Origin: JAAXKN01 sp036261625
Lineage (GTDB): Bacteria; Bacteroidota; Ignavibacteria; Ignavibacteriales; SURF-24
Direction: 5' to 3'
NCBI GenBank assembly: GCA_036261625.1
Contig: DATAKL010000010.1
Coordinates: 34,067-98,066 of the forward strand
Length of the DNA: 64,000 nt
Shown: one piece after another, positions 23,494-32,159 of the stretch
Position numbering within the stretch: position 1 is the first letter of the stretch
How the letters are laid out: every line of letters begins with the position of its first letter
Notes under the pieces: generated by a model
Database searches by the model: none
What the model saw: the letters and a program-made list of their open reading frames with translations, nothing else
What the model was told of the DNA's origin: nothing
Position numbers and translations under genes: made by a program

Positions 23494-23528
23494 AAAAAGC
23501 CCGAAAACATTCCGTTATCGGGCTTTTT
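23494..23528. terminator. Bidirectional terminator between integrase and tRNA-Thr
   Basis: AAAAAGCCCGA (23,494-23,504) pairs with TCGGGCTTTTT (23,518-23,528) across a 13-base loop. A-run and T-run on the two sides allow termination in both directions: for the integrase and, four bases after its 3' end, for the tRNA on the minus strand. It is on the phage side of the tRNA 3' end. Confidence 0.8.
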
Positions 23529-23532
23529 AGCG

Positions 23533-23605
23533 AGCTGGTGGAGGGACTTGAACCCCCGACCAGCTGATTACAAATCAGCTGCTCTACCAACTGAGCTACA
23601 CCAGC
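23533..23605 (-). tRNA. tRNA-Thr (anticodon UGU), prophage integration site
   Basis: Read on the minus strand from 23,605, it starts GCTGGTG and ends CACCAGC, a 7-bp acceptor stem, with T as discriminator. The D-arm is GCTC...GAGC. The anticodon stem GCTGA/TCAGC encloses TTTGTAA, giving anticodon TGT. A T-loop TTCAAGT follows. The CCA end is not encoded. The 3' end faces the integrase, so the T-arm/3' half is probably the attachment core, kept intact by the phage copy. Confidence 0.93.
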
Positions 23606-23766
23606 ATTTTCCTGAGTCTTAAAAATAAATTATTTTTTGCTCCTTCGCAAGATTAATTATTAAATAAACCATTTTTTTTAATATTTTCTGTAGTAAAAAT
23701 ATTGCCCATTGTTAATTGACACAGAAAATCTTCTTTTATCTTTAATCGTGACTCAGGACTTTTATA

Positions 23767-24528
23767 ATGCTTTCTAAAATTGAACTTAAATATTATTCGT
23801 CTCTCCTCAGGAAAAAAATACGCTCGGAGGAATCGAAATTCCTCGCCGAGGGCCGACGTATGATCGAGGAGGGGCTCCATAGCTCCTATAAATGCGAAAT
23901 CGTCTTCGCCTCCACCCACTTCAGGGAAAATAATCCCGATTTTATGGAGGAACTTGCCCAAACAAACCTCAGAATTGAAAACGTTCCTAACAGCGATTTC
24001 CAGAAGCTGAGCGATACGGAAAACCCCCAGGGCATCGCTGCCGTTTTCCAAATGCCCGACGTAAAAGAAAATATCGGAAAATCTGACCTTATCGTGGCAC
24101 TCGAAAATGTCTCGGACCCCGGCAACGCAGGCACTATAATACGTACAAGCGACTGGTTCGGTATTAAGGAGGTTATCCTAAGCCAGAACTCTGTTGAGCT
24201 CTATAACCCTAAGGTCCTTAGAAGCAGCATGGGTTCGGTTTTCCACCTTCATGCATTTGAAGCGCCCGACTTTTTTAAGACTCTCCGTGAACTTAAGGAG
24301 AAGGGATATAAAATCCTCTGCGCGGATATGGAAGGGGAGGATGTGTTTTCGTTTACCCCCGGAGGGAAATCCGTTCTTGTAGTTTCAAGCGAGGCACAGG
24401 GGCCTTCGGAAGAGCTTTTAAGTATGAGCGATAATGTTCTGTCCGTCCCTAGATTGGGTAAGGCGGAGTCCCTTAACGTTGCAAGTGCATCGGCGGTGAT
24501 TTTGGGGGAGATTACAAGGAAGAAATAA
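23767..24528 (+). CDS. TrmH/SpoU-family rRNA or tRNA 2'-O-methyltransferase
   Basis: This 253-residue protein has an N-terminal substrate-binding domain (about 10-95; 'KFLAEGRRMIEEGL', 'GIAAVFQMP') and the SPOUT methyltransferase with its three motifs. They are 'ENVSDPGNAGTIIRTSDWFG' (motif 1, about 115-135), 'VVSSEAQGPSEELL' (motif 2) and 'PRLGKAESLNVASASAVILGE' (motif 3). It transfers a methyl group from AdoMet to a ribose 2'-OH in RNA, probably 23S rRNA. Motif 2 usually has GNE; here it is SEA. A strong terminator follows. Confidence 0.92.
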   Translation: MLSKIELKYYSSLLRKKIRSEESKFLAEGRRMIEEGLHSSYKCEIVFASTHFRENNPDFMEELAQTNLRIENVPNSDFQKLSDTENPQGIAAVFQMPDVKENIGKSDLIVALENVSDPGNAGTIIRTSDWFGIKEVILSQNSVELYNPKVLRSSMGSVFHLHAFEAPDFFKTLRELKEKGYKILCADMEGEDVFSFTPGGKSVLVVSSEAQGPSEELLSMSDNVLSVPRLGKAESLNVASASAVILGEITRKK

Positions 24529-24550
24529 AATAAATTGACGTTTACGGAAT

Positions 24551-24585
24551 GGCGCCATCCTGCGCTGAGGATGGCGCCGCCTTTT
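24551..24585 (+). terminator. Rho-independent terminator
   Basis: GGCGCCATCC (24,551-24,560) pairs with GGATGGCGCC (24,569-24,578) over an 8-base loop and is followed by GCCTTTTT. It ends the methyltransferase transcript and lies at the 3' end of the converging hemerythrin gene. Confidence 0.88.
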
Positions 24586-24992
24586 TACTTTATCCCTTTT
24601 TCCTTCAGGAAGGGGGAATACTTCTGGTCGGTATCCAGTATGTGATGTGTGATCCATTCTCTCAGGAAATTCAACACATCAATAGATACGAAGGCTGAAC
24701 CGCTATTGAACCTGTTCTGGAAATCGGAGACCTTCTTTACAAAATCCGTATGCTCTTTTTTATGCGCCGAAAGTCCCGGAAAGGCAGTCTGCGTCATGAG
24801 CTTTTCTTCAAGCGAAAAATGATTAACCGTGTATTTTACCAGGTTATCAAGTATTCCGGCCATTAAATCTTTAGCTTTGCCGACTTTCATAGCGTCATGC
24901 AGGTCATTTATGTAGTCTACCAGCTTCATGTGCTGATTATCGATTTCACTAATACCAACGCTTAATTTGGAGTTCCATGTTATAAAAGCCAT
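24585..24992 (-). CDS. Bacteriohemerythrin
   Basis: This 135-residue single-domain hemerythrin is a four-helix bundle with a di-iron centre that binds O2. The iron ligands are visible: His in 'DNQHMKLVD' (about 21), His and Glu in 'VNHFSLEE' (about 57-62), two His in 'SAHKKEHTDF' (about 76-81) and His/Asp in 'ITHHILDTD' (about 113-120). Length matches bacterial members. In a facultative or micro-oxic bacterium it may buffer or sense O2, often with motility or respiration. It stands alone; DUF2905 lies upstream with a terminator between. Confidence 0.93.
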   Translation of the reverse strand: MAFITWNSKLSVGISEIDNQHMKLVDYINDLHDAMKVGKAKDLMAGILDNLVKYTVNHFSLEEKLMTQTAFPGLSAHKKEHTDFVKKVSDFQNRFNSGSAFVSIDVLNFLREWITHHILDTDQKYSPFLKEKGIK

Positions 24993-25070
24993 TATTCCCC
25001 TTTGGTTTGTTTAGATTAAAGCAATCTTGAAATTACTTTACCGGGCAGTGAATGTCAAGAAAATTGTGAA

Positions 25071-25097
25071 GTGCCGGAGTTAAAACCTCTCCGGCAC
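25071..25097. terminator. Hairpin between DUF2905 gene and hemerythrin
   Basis: GTGCCGGAG (25,071-25,079) pairs with CTCCGGCAC (25,089-25,097). It is downstream of the leftward DUF2905 gene. The following T-run is weak, so it may be a terminator or an attenuating/processing hairpin. Confidence 0.5.
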
Positions 25098-25110
25098 CGG
25101 TGCATGAATT

Positions 25111-25335
25111 TTATTTCCGTAAAAAATACAGAATTAGCGAGATTATTATGCTGAGCAGTATGGATGTCGCCAGGGGAAAATAGAATGTGAAATTTTTCCT
25201 CTGTATGTAAAAGTCACCGGGCAGCCTTCCCAGAAAAGGGATCTTTCCTGCAAAAAGCAGTATCAGGCCGAAAATTACAAGTGCAATGCCCGCAATAATT
25301 AAAAGCTTTGCAAACGGCTGAAATTGTGGTGCCAT
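25111..25335 (-). CDS. DUF2905 membrane protein
   Basis: This 74-residue protein has two transmembrane helices ('LLIIAGIALVIFGLILLFAG' and 'FPLATSILLSIIISLILYFL') flanking 'KIPFLGRLPGDFYIQRKNFTFYFP', the signature of DUF2905. The family is widespread in bacteria, of fixed length, and without known function. It is a single-gene unit on the minus strand. Confidence 0.9.
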   Translation of the reverse strand: MAPQFQPFAKLLIIAGIALVIFGLILLFAGKIPFLGRLPGDFYIQRKNFTFYFPLATSILLSIIISLILYFLRK

Positions 25336-25389
25336 ATAAAACCAAATTAAACTTATGCAAAAAAAACGGGATTATTTTCCCTTGCTTAC

Positions 25390-25411
25390 AATAGTGCCAA
25401 TTGGCACTATT
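25390..25411. other. 22-bp perfect palindrome at the end of the sugar-dehydrogenase gene
   Basis: AATAGTGCC and GGCACTATT flank AATT (25,390-25,411), a perfect palindrome. It includes the stop codon of the leftward gene (25,409-25,407). The flank has no strong T-run, so termination is uncertain; an mRNA-end stabiliser or protein-binding site is possible. Confidence 0.5.
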
Positions 25412-26846
25412 TCAAAAGTACCATTTTTTTTGAATCCTGGAAACTCCCCGCCTTTAACTGATATATATACACGCCGCTCGGGTAATTGGTTCCATCGAAG
25501 CTGAGTTTGTAGCGTCCGGGCTCCATGCTGCCGTTAAAAATGGATGTGATGAGTTTACCGGTAATGTCGTAGACCTCCAGGCGAACGTCGCTTCTGTCCT
25601 TAATGCTCACATTGAATGCTGTAGAGGAGTTGAAAGGATTAGGGAAATTTTCCGAGAGCCCGAATGTATCGGTCTTTTCCTGGGGGACGTAGGTCCCATC
25701 CAGATAGTCCAGCGTGTAGATCTTCCCGTCGTTATAGACGCAGAAATAGAGTTCATTGTCCAGGGTCCTTCCCATCGAGGAGATATTCTTCTGTGTATTA
25801 AGGACGAGGTAATTCTCGGCGGGCTTTGTACTGTCGTAAGTAAGGGCCCAGATTCTGCCCGAACCGAAGTCGGCGTAGATATACTTGCCGTAGAGCAGAG
25901 GAAACTTCTTTCCGCGGTAGACATAGCCTCCTATAATGGAAATGCCGCCCGAGGAATCGTGCCCGTATTCCCAGATCGGTTTTGTAAGTCCCGCAGTGTC
26001 GCATCCCGAAGGAGGTTTATAGCAGTGAAATCCTTCCATAATGCTCCAACCGTAGTTTTTGCCTTTTTCCACCACATCCACCTCTTCCCATTTATCCTGC
26101 CCCACGTCGCCCACCCAGAGCCATTTTGTAACGGGGTCGAAGCTGTAGCGGAAGGGATTGCGGAAGCCCACGGCCCAGATCTCCTGGCGTATGCCCTGTG
26201 TGTTGCCGACGAAAGGATTATCGGGCGGAATTGCATAATTGAGCCCCGCCTGTGTATTCTTCACATCTATTCTGTTCATTTTTCCCAGAAGAATGGTCTT
26301 ATTCTGCCCGTTGTTGAAGGGGTCGCCTCCCGAGCCCCCGTCGCCAAGGCCCAGATAAAGGTACCCGTCGGGACCGAATGCCAGCTGTCCGGCGTTATGG
26401 TTTTCGAAGGGCTGAAGCACCTCCAGAATTATAAACCGGCTGTTTGGGTCGGCCTCATCGGGGTTGGATTTGCTTACTGTATAGCGTGCTATAACGGTTC
26501 TTAGCTGCGAAGGCGCCGTATAGTTTATATAGAAATATCCGTTATTCTTAAAATCGGGGTCGAATGCCAGTCCGAGCAGACCCATTTCGCCGCCGTAGAC
26601 TATATTAGATTCAATATCCAGGAATGTTTTAACTTTATACTGTGTGACTGTAGTATCATTGGGGAAAACGTAAATGGCTCCTTTCTGGGTTACAACGAAA
26701 ACCCTGTTCGTTCCGTCGTCAGGCATCTGAATGTCTAAGGGCTGAAGTATGGATATGTTAGGAAATGCGGCCTTAAACTTAAACTGTGCGGTGAAATCTT
26801 GCGAAAAAGCGCATAAAAAGATGAGAACAGCAATAAATTTATACAT
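25407..26846 (-). CDS. Secreted PQQ-type glucose/sorbosone dehydrogenase-like protein with T9SS sorting domain
   Basis: This 479-residue protein has a signal peptide (about 1-21), a six-bladed beta-propeller of the GSDH/HIPL family (about 30-375), and a C-terminal type IX secretion sorting domain (about 395-479). Propeller hallmarks are 'ENHNAGQLAFGPDGYLYLGLGDGGSGGDP', 'LLGKMNRIDV', 'GFRNPFRYSFDPVTKWLWVGDVGQDKWEEVDVV' and 'NYGWSIMEGFHCY'. The sorting domain starts 'GLSENFPNPFNSST' and ends 'SKKMVLLK'. The protein probably oxidises sugars or related alcohols outside the cell. PQQ dependence is by family, not shown. Confidence 0.9.
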   Translation of the reverse strand: MYKFIAVLIFLCAFSQDFTAQFKFKAAFPNISILQPLDIQMPDDGTNRVFVVTQKGAIYVFPNDTTVTQYKVKTFLDIESNIVYGGEMGLLGLAFDPDFKNNGYFYINYTAPSQLRTVIARYTVSKSNPDEADPNSRFIILEVLQPFENHNAGQLAFGPDGYLYLGLGDGGSGGDPFNNGQNKTILLGKMNRIDVKNTQAGLNYAIPPDNPFVGNTQGIRQEIWAVGFRNPFRYSFDPVTKWLWVGDVGQDKWEEVDVVEKGKNYGWSIMEGFHCYKPPSGCDTAGLTKPIWEYGHDSSGGISIIGGYVYRGKKFPLLYGKYIYADFGSGRIWALTYDSTKPAENYLVLNTQKNISSMGRTLDNELYFCVYNDGKIYTLDYLDGTYVPQEKTDTFGLSENFPNPFNSSTAFNVSIKDRSDVRLEVYDITGKLITSIFNGSMEPGRYKLSFDGTNYPSGVYIYQLKAGSFQDSKKMVLLK

Positions 26847-27053
26847 AGTGCAGCCTCCTTAATTCTGTATTTGTACTATATAAATACTATATAAAATGGG
26901 GGATGAAAGCAATGAAACATCCTCTCCCAGGGGAGAGGCAATTAAAAATTAAAAATTAAAAAGTGAGGACAGGGGAAAACAATTATGAATTGTGAATTTT
27001 GAGTTATGAATTGAAAGCGAGAGCATTAAGAAGAAAATCGAACAGGACGCATT

Positions 27054-27629
27054 CTAAAAAATGTCTTTGTAGGATTTTATTTTTATTTCTTTTACTTCCC
27101 CCGGCTTGAGGTTTTCCAGTTTTATTTTGCCTATGGAAATTCTTATTAGTCTTAATGTGGGAAAGCCTGCACTGGCGGTCATTTTTCTTACCTGGCGGTT
27201 TTTGCCTTCAATTAGCCTGATTGTGATCCATGACGTGGGTATATTTTTTCTTTCCCTTATGGGCGGAATTCTTTCGGGCACTTTGGGTTCTTTTTGCAGC
27301 AGTTCTGCATGGGCCGGAAGGGTTTTTCTGTTTTCAATTATTACGCCCTTTTCAAGCTTCTCCAGGTCGCTTTTTTGTGGAATCCCTTCCACCTGCACTA
27401 GGTATTCCCTTTGGTGCGCATTTTTCGGGTTCAGGAGATAAAAATTGAGCTTTTTGTCGTTTGTAAGGAGTATAAGTCCTTCGCTGTCCATATCCAGGCG
27501 GCCGACGGCATAAACGTCGCGCTCGAAGGGGTAGAGTTCGGAAAGCGTTCTGCGTCCCCCGCTGTCTGTAAACTGGGTCAGCATTCCGTAAGGTTTATAG
27601 GCTATATAATACTTAAAAATGGGTTCCAT
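27054..27629 (-). CDS. Pseudouridine synthase, RluE/RsuA family
   Basis: This 191-residue protein lacks the S4 domain and has the RluE-like catalytic core: 'YIAYKPYGMLTQFTD', then 'VGRLDMDSEGLILLTND' with the catalytic Asp (about 47) and 'LIEGKNRQVRKMTASAGFPTLRLIRISIG'. It converts uridine in rRNA to pseudouridine. The start at 27,629 was preferred because the earlier in-frame codon is TTG with no ribosome site and the protein fold begins here. An AT-rich gap with a small CCTCTCC/GGAGAGG hairpin (26,921-26,938) lies downstream. Confidence 0.9.
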   Translation of the reverse strand: MEPIFKYYIAYKPYGMLTQFTDSGGRRTLSELYPFERDVYAVGRLDMDSEGLILLTNDKKLNFYLLNPKNAHQREYLVQVEGIPQKSDLEKLEKGVIIENRKTLPAHAELLQKEPKVPERIPPIRERKNIPTSWITIRLIEGKNRQVRKMTASAGFPTLRLIRISIGKIKLENLKPGEVKEIKIKSYKDIF

Positions 27630-27787
27630 AAGCTGCTTTTGAAGGAAAAGTGAACACCCAAATTTACGCAATTAATCGGTTTATTATTACTTTTACTTTA
27701 CTTATTTTAAGTGGTTAAATTCCGGTCTATCTTAAATAATTCTTTTCTGGAAACGGAAATTAAAGTAAACAGCAGGAAGAGGTTGTT

Positions 27788-28009
27788 ATGCAGAGAGATC
27801 AAAAGAAATATTTCGAGATTCTTAGAAGGTACGAAAGGAAATTCGAGCCCAGGGAGGCCGAAGATTACAAAATGCTTCTTATCCGCCATAAAGACGACGA
27901 GGATCTGGACAAACAGTCGCTCGAACGCCTTAAGGAGCTCTATCAGAAGTATTACGTCAACCGCGAAAGGAAAAACTATGACGATTTTTTTAAGAAACCG
28001 GAGGAATAA
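27788..28009 (+). CDS. Small charged conserved-looking protein
   Basis: This 73-residue protein is highly charged and helical (MQRDQKKYFEILRRYERKFEPREAEDYKMLLIRHKDDEDLDKQ...). It has a clear GGAAGAGG site before ATG. It lies 69 bases upstream of the DUF2723 gene and probably shares its transcript. No family is recognised. An overlapping longer frame (27,711-28,040) has no ribosome site and was judged a shadow. Confidence 0.65.
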   Translation: MQRDQKKYFEILRRYERKFEPREAEDYKMLLIRHKDDEDLDKQSLERLKELYQKYYVNRERKNYDDFFKKPEE

Positions 28010-28077
28010 GCTGCAAATGATGGAACATTTAACAACGTAACTATATATAAGGTTAACTATTTATCTTTGAGGAGTTA

Positions 28078-31011
28078 ATGAACAATAAGCTGGTCTATAG
28101 GATTACTGCTGCTGTGGTGTTTGTAATTTCTTTTGTTCAGTTTTTACTGACTGCACAGCCGTCTGTATCATTCTGGGATTGCGGGGAATTTACTGCCGCA
28201 GCCTATTCACTTCAGGTTCCGCATCCGCCGGGAGCGCCGTTTTTCTCCCTTATAGGAAGAATTTTTTCAATGCTTCCTTTTGGAAGCAACATCGGCTTCA
28301 GAGTAAATATGGTTTCCATACTCGCAAGCGCTTTTTCTGTTATGTTCCTTTACCTGATTGCTGTAAAACTGATTGAAAACATCAGGGGAAAGAAATCTTC
28401 AGGAGTGCTTGAAACAGTTACAACTTATCTGGCAGCCGCCATAGGCGCACTTTCTTTTTCATTCAGCGATACTTTCTGGTTTAACGGCGTTGAATCGGAA
28501 GTTTATGCTTCCAGTACATTCCTCTTCGCTTCTATTACCTGGCTTATTATGGTATGGAATGAAAGAGCCGATGAGGCGGGAAATGAAAAGTATCTGGTTA
28601 TGATTGCCTACCTGGTGGGTATTTCAATGGGCGTTCACCTGATGAGCGTTCTGGCAGTGGTGCCGGTAATAATGGTAGTAGTATTCAGAAAATACGTACA
28701 GGATGAGGAAACTCTTAAGAAAACGGGCTACATATTCCTGGCGCATTCAGCTGTTGTGCTTTTGGTTGCAATTGCACTCTGGAGTGCTCAGAAGAGCCCG
28801 ACTCCTCCTTCACCCGACGAGTTCCACGAGTTCGATTCGCGCTTTGTATGGACAATGGTGGGCATAAGCGTTCTTATTATGGGTGTTTTCTGGAAGACAA
28901 TTTTCAACAGGAATTCAATCTATACAGCCCTCATCTTCGGCGGCATAGGCCTTATGCTCTGCTACCCGGGAGTTGTAAAGAAAATTCCGGCATTGCCTTT
29001 GATGTTCGGCGGATCGAGCACAACGGCTGATGTTCTGATAATTGCTCTTGTAGTGGTCCTGCTCGTCGGCATTATATACTGGGCTGTTAAGAATAACAAG
29101 CCTACAGTTAACCTGGCTGCAATGTCGCTTCTTTTTGTTGTCATCGGCTTTACTTCCTACGCCATGGTAATCATAAGAGCAAACCAGCAGCCCCCTATGA
29201 ATGAAAATGAGCCGAACGACTTCCCTGAACTTGTTTCGTACCTGAACAGAGAGCAGTACGGCGACTTCCCTGAATTTAAGAGAAGATTTGCTACGGAACC
29301 TCACCAGCAGGTGGTTTATAACAACTACTCAAGCGACCTGGATTTCCTCTGGAAATACCAGATGGATCATATGTTCCACAGATACCTTTTCTGGAACTAT
29401 ATAGGCCGCCAGGGCTGGGAACAGGATATGGGAGTAGACTGGAAGCAGCTCTTCGGAATTCCGTTCCTGATAGGACTGCTGGGCATTTATTACCATTTTA
29501 AGAAAGACTGGAAAATGGCGGCGGTCTTTATGGTCATGTTTATCTTTCAGGGATATCTGACCGCATTCTATCAGAATCAGCAGGAGCCGCAGCCGAGAGA
29601 AAGGGACTATTTCTATGTGGGAGCCTTTTTTGTGTTTTCAATATGGATCGGCCTGGGTATAAAGGGTCTGGTGGAAATGGTTCAGGAAGGTATTAAAAAG
29701 CCGTCATTGGCACGTGCTGCAGCCTACGGTGTGCTTGCTCTTGGAATTATTTTTATTCCTTTTAACATGGCAAGAGCCAACTGGTTTACACACGACAGAT
29801 CGAGAAACTGGGTGCCATGGGATTATTCTTACAACATGCTCCAGAGCTGCGCTCCGAATGCAATTTTGTTCACTAACGGGGATAACGATACTTTCCCCCT
29901 GTGGTATCTGCAGGATGTTGAAGGCATAAGGCGCGACGTGAGAATTGCCAACTTAAGCCTGCTTAATACACCGTGGTATATTAAACAGCTTAAGAATACA
30001 GAGCCTTACGGCACAGCCAGGGTCCCGATGACGCTTACAGATCAGATGATTGACGGCCTGGAACCTTCAAGGTGGGATCCTCAGACGGTCTCTGTTCCTG
30101 TTCCCCAGGATGTTCTTCAGCCCTATCTGGCTAAGGACGGGGCAACAGGAAAGTCCTACGTTGAACGCTACGGCATGCTCGATTCATCGCTTGTAAAGAC
30201 GGGCAATCTTACCTGGCGCATGCCTAACACACTTCAGTACGGCGACGTTAAGGCTATAAGGACTCAGGATATTGTGGTGCGCGACATTATTCATGCAAAT
30301 AACTGGAAACGCCCCATCTATTTTGCCGTAACCTGCTCCGACGACAGCAAGATCGGCCTGCAGAATTATCTCATTATGGAAGGACTTGCCTTCAGGCTCG
30401 TGCCCGTTAAATCGCGCCAGAATGCCGAATTCGTGGATGAGGACCTGATGAAGGCTAACCTCTTTAATACGAATGACGGATACAGCAGTAGCTATAAGCC
30501 GGGATTCAAGTTAAGAGGCCTCGACGATAAGGGGATCTTTTTTGATGACAACCACGAAAGGCTGACACAGAACTACAGGAATTCCTACCTGCGCCTGGCT
30601 GTTTATTACATCTATAATGCACAGAATAAGCAGATGGCTATCAAGACGCTGGACATGATGGAAAAGAAAATGCCTTCTGATAATATTAAGATGCCTTTCC
30701 CCATGATGTACCAGGCCAGTAATCTTTATTTCGCCGCAGGCGATATGAACAATTACCGCAGGCTGGCGCAGGAGATTGAACCCATCGCATTAAAAATGCT
30801 GGAAGAAAATCCGGATGACGTTAACAGCTATTATAATCCTTACAGGGTGCTGACCGATCTCTACGGCAACCTGAAGGAGTACAACAAGGCTGCCGATATC
30901 TGGATGCGTCTTGAAAGGATGTATCCGCAGGATCCTGGTGTAAAAAGCGAGGTTCAGAAATACAGAGCCCTCGCTGCAGGAAAACCCGATTCTACGAAGC
31001 AGCTTCAGTAG
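28078..31011 (+). CDS. DUF2723 GT-C membrane glycosyltransferase-like protein
   Basis: This 977-residue protein has an N-terminal hydrophobic region with about 12 transmembrane helices (about 5-580), then a soluble part to the end. The DUF2723 start is clear: 'SFWDCGEFTAAAYSLQVPHPPGAPFFSLIGRI' (about 30-62), with the Asp/Glu pair typical of GT-C enzymes that use lipid-linked sugar donors. The C-terminal 170 residues look like helical TPR repeats ('YFAAGDMNNYRRLAQEIEPIAL', 'YGNLKEYNKAADIW'). Such proteins are common in Bacteroidota/Ignavibacteriota and are suspected of O-glycosylation. A hairpin follows. Confidence 0.85.
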   Translation: MNNKLVYRITAAVVFVISFVQFLLTAQPSVSFWDCGEFTAAAYSLQVPHPPGAPFFSLIGRIFSMLPFGSNIGFRVNMVSILASAFSVMFLYLIAVKLIENIRGKKSSGVLETVTTYLAAAIGALSFSFSDTFWFNGVESEVYASSTFLFASITWLIMVWNERADEAGNEKYLVMIAYLVGISMGVHLMSVLAVVPVIMVVVFRKYVQDEETLKKTGYIFLAHSAVVLLVAIALWSAQKSPTPPSPDEFHEFDSRFVWTMVGISVLIMGVFWKTIFNRNSIYTALIFGGIGLMLCYPGVVKKIPALPLMFGGSSTTADVLIIALVVVLLVGIIYWAVKNNKPTVNLAAMSLLFVVIGFTSYAMVIIRANQQPPMNENEPNDFPELVSYLNREQYGDFPEFKRRFATEPHQQVVYNNYSSDLDFLWKYQMDHMFHRYLFWNYIGRQGWEQDMGVDWKQLFGIPFLIGLLGIYYHFKKDWKMAAVFMVMFIFQGYLTAFYQNQQEPQPRERDYFYVGAFFVFSIWIGLGIKGLVEMVQEGIKKPSLARAAAYGVLALGIIFIPFNMARANWFTHDRSRNWVPWDYSYNMLQSCAPNAILFTNGDNDTFPLWYLQDVEGIRRDVRIANLSLLNTPWYIKQLKNTEPYGTARVPMTLTDQMIDGLEPSRWDPQTVSVPVPQDVLQPYLAKDGATGKSYVERYGMLDSSLVKTGNLTWRMPNTLQYGDVKAIRTQDIVVRDIIHANNWKRPIYFAVTCSDDSKIGLQNYLIMEGLAFRLVPVKSRQNAEFVDEDLMKANLFNTNDGYSSSYKPGFKLRGLDDKGIFFDDNHERLTQNYRNSYLRLAVYYIYNAQNKQMAIKTLDMMEKKMPSDNIKMPFPMMYQASNLYFAAGDMNNYRRLAQEIEPIALKMLEENPDDVNSYYNPYRVLTDLYGNLKEYNKAADIWMRLERMYPQDPGVKSEVQKYRALAAGKPDSTKQLQ

Positions 31012-31034
31012 TTCTTAAAATACACGTAACTGAT

Positions 31035-31070
31035 GAAAAGCGGTTCCTTAACTTAAAAGGACCGCTTTTC
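31035..31070 (+). terminator. Hairpin between DUF2723 and GT9 genes
   Basis: GAAAAGCGGT (31,035-31,044) pairs with ACCGCTTTTC (31,061-31,070) around a 16-base loop with further partial pairing. It lies 24 bases after the DUF2723 stop and 28 before the next start. There is no long T-run, so readthrough to the GT9 gene is possible. Confidence 0.55.
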
Positions 31071-31097
31071 ATGTATTAACAAGGAATTAAAGTAAAT

Positions 31098-32159
31098 ATG
31101 AAGATATTGATTTTTGCTCTTTCCGGTATTGGCGACGCTCTGATGTTCACGCCTTCCTTAAAGTTCCTGAGGGAAACTTATCCCGACGCCAGGATAGATG
31201 CGCTTGTAATGTTTTCGGGAGTAAGGGATATCTATAAAAGAAATAAGTATCTGAATAATGTTTACTACTTTGATTTTCTTAAAGAAGGTGCCGTTAAATC
31301 CTTCTTTTACCTTCTTAAGTTCCGCTGGAAGTACGACGTATCGTTTAATGTCTATCCCTCGAACAGAAAAGAGTATAACCTGTTCAGCTTTTTTGTGGGT
31401 GCAAAGAAAAGATGCGCGGTTGATTACATGAGGAAAAACCGTGAGAACCTGGCGTACCTTAATAACGTGAAGGTGCTGGAGGACGACTGCCTGCATAACG
31501 TTGAAGAGAATATAAGGCTTTGTGAAAAACTTTCGGGGAAAGAGTGCAGCGAAATAACGGGGCTTGATTTTTTTCTTGAGAAGGAGGATCTGGATTTTGC
31601 CGGGGATTACCTTAGGAAGCTTAATATAAAGGAGGGAGACCTGGTAGTGGGTTTTCATCCCGGAAGCGCAACGCTGAAAAATCATATACACAGAAGATGG
31701 GATCCTGAAAAATTTTCCGCTTTGGGCAGAAGGCTCATTGAAGAAAATAAAGCGAAGGTGCTCATCTTCGGGGGTCCTGAGGAAAACGAGCTGAAAAATA
31801 CAGTTGCCTCAGGTATGCATTCTTCTGATACCGTAGTTGTGGAAGCCAAAAGTCTTGCACAGAGTGCAGCTGTAATGAAAAGGTGCAATGTATTTGTATC
31901 CAACGATTCAAGTCTGATGCATGTGGCCTCAGCCTTAAAGCTTAATGTAGTTGCCGTAATAGGGCCTACAAATACGGCGTACATACACCCGTGGAAGACG
32001 AATTACAGGATAGTATCGCTTAACCTTCCGTGCGCGCCGTGTTTTTATTATTCGCCCAAACCGCTCACCTGCTACAGAACGGACCTCGAGTTCAAGTGTG
32101 TAAAGGAGATTAGTGTGGAAATGGTTATGGCTGCTGTGGGAGAGATCATCCGGGGCTAA
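31098..32159 (+). CDS. Glycosyltransferase family 9 (heptosyltransferase-like)
   Basis: This 353-residue GT-B protein has the family 9 layout: 'LIFALSGIGDALMFTPSLKFLRETYPDARIDALV' at the N-terminus, 'VVGFHPGSATLKNHIHRRWDPEKFSALG' in the middle (about 175-205) and 'VFVSNDSSLMHVASALKLNVVAVIGPTN' (about 265-295). 'CVKEISVEMVM' lies near the end. It probably adds a heptose-type sugar to LPS core; gmhA (38,170) makes the precursor. Its stop codon lies inside a palindromic repeat element, so the last residues (RG) may come from that insertion. Confidence 0.9.
   Translation: MKILIFALSGIGDALMFTPSLKFLRETYPDARIDALVMFSGVRDIYKRNKYLNNVYYFDFLKEGAVKSFFYLLKFRWKYDVSFNVYPSNRKEYNLFSFFVGAKKRCAVDYMRKNRENLAYLNNVKVLEDDCLHNVEENIRLCEKLSGKECSEITGLDFFLEKEDLDFAGDYLRKLNIKEGDLVVGFHPGSATLKNHIHRRWDPEKFSALGRRLIEENKAKVLIFGGPEENELKNTVASGMHSSDTVVVEAKSLAQSAAVMKRCNVFVSNDSSLMHVASALKLNVVAVIGPTNTAYIHPWKTNYRIVSLNLPCAPCFYYSPKPLTCYRTDLEFKCVKEISVEMVMAAVGEIIRG

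Larger units (their letters stand above)
1..23532. mobile_element. Lambda-like prophage, right-hand part, integrated at tRNA-Thr
   Basis: From the integrase (22,308-23,390) leftward, the genes form a siphophage with lambda-type order: switch region, replication, terminase small and large, gpW, portal, protease/capsid, FII and tail genes. The integrase abuts the 3' end of a tRNA-Thr gene, a classical tyrosine-recombinase attachment site, so this boundary is the integrase-side att site. The other end and most of the tail and lysis genes lie beyond position 1. Nearly all genes read leftward, with short overlaps, in one or two long operons. No frameshift or broken structural gene was seen, so the element could be intact. 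The exact crossover cannot be placed without the second att copy. Confidence 0.93.

Noticed and set aside
25959..26504. 181-codon rightward frame
   Set aside because: Antisense to the secreted sugar-dehydrogenase propeller gene; composition is that of a shadow frame.
27711..28040. 109-codon rightward frame overlapping the 73-codon gene
   Set aside because: It has no ribosome site and overlaps a frame with a good GGAAGAGG site; the product is low-complexity basic sequence.
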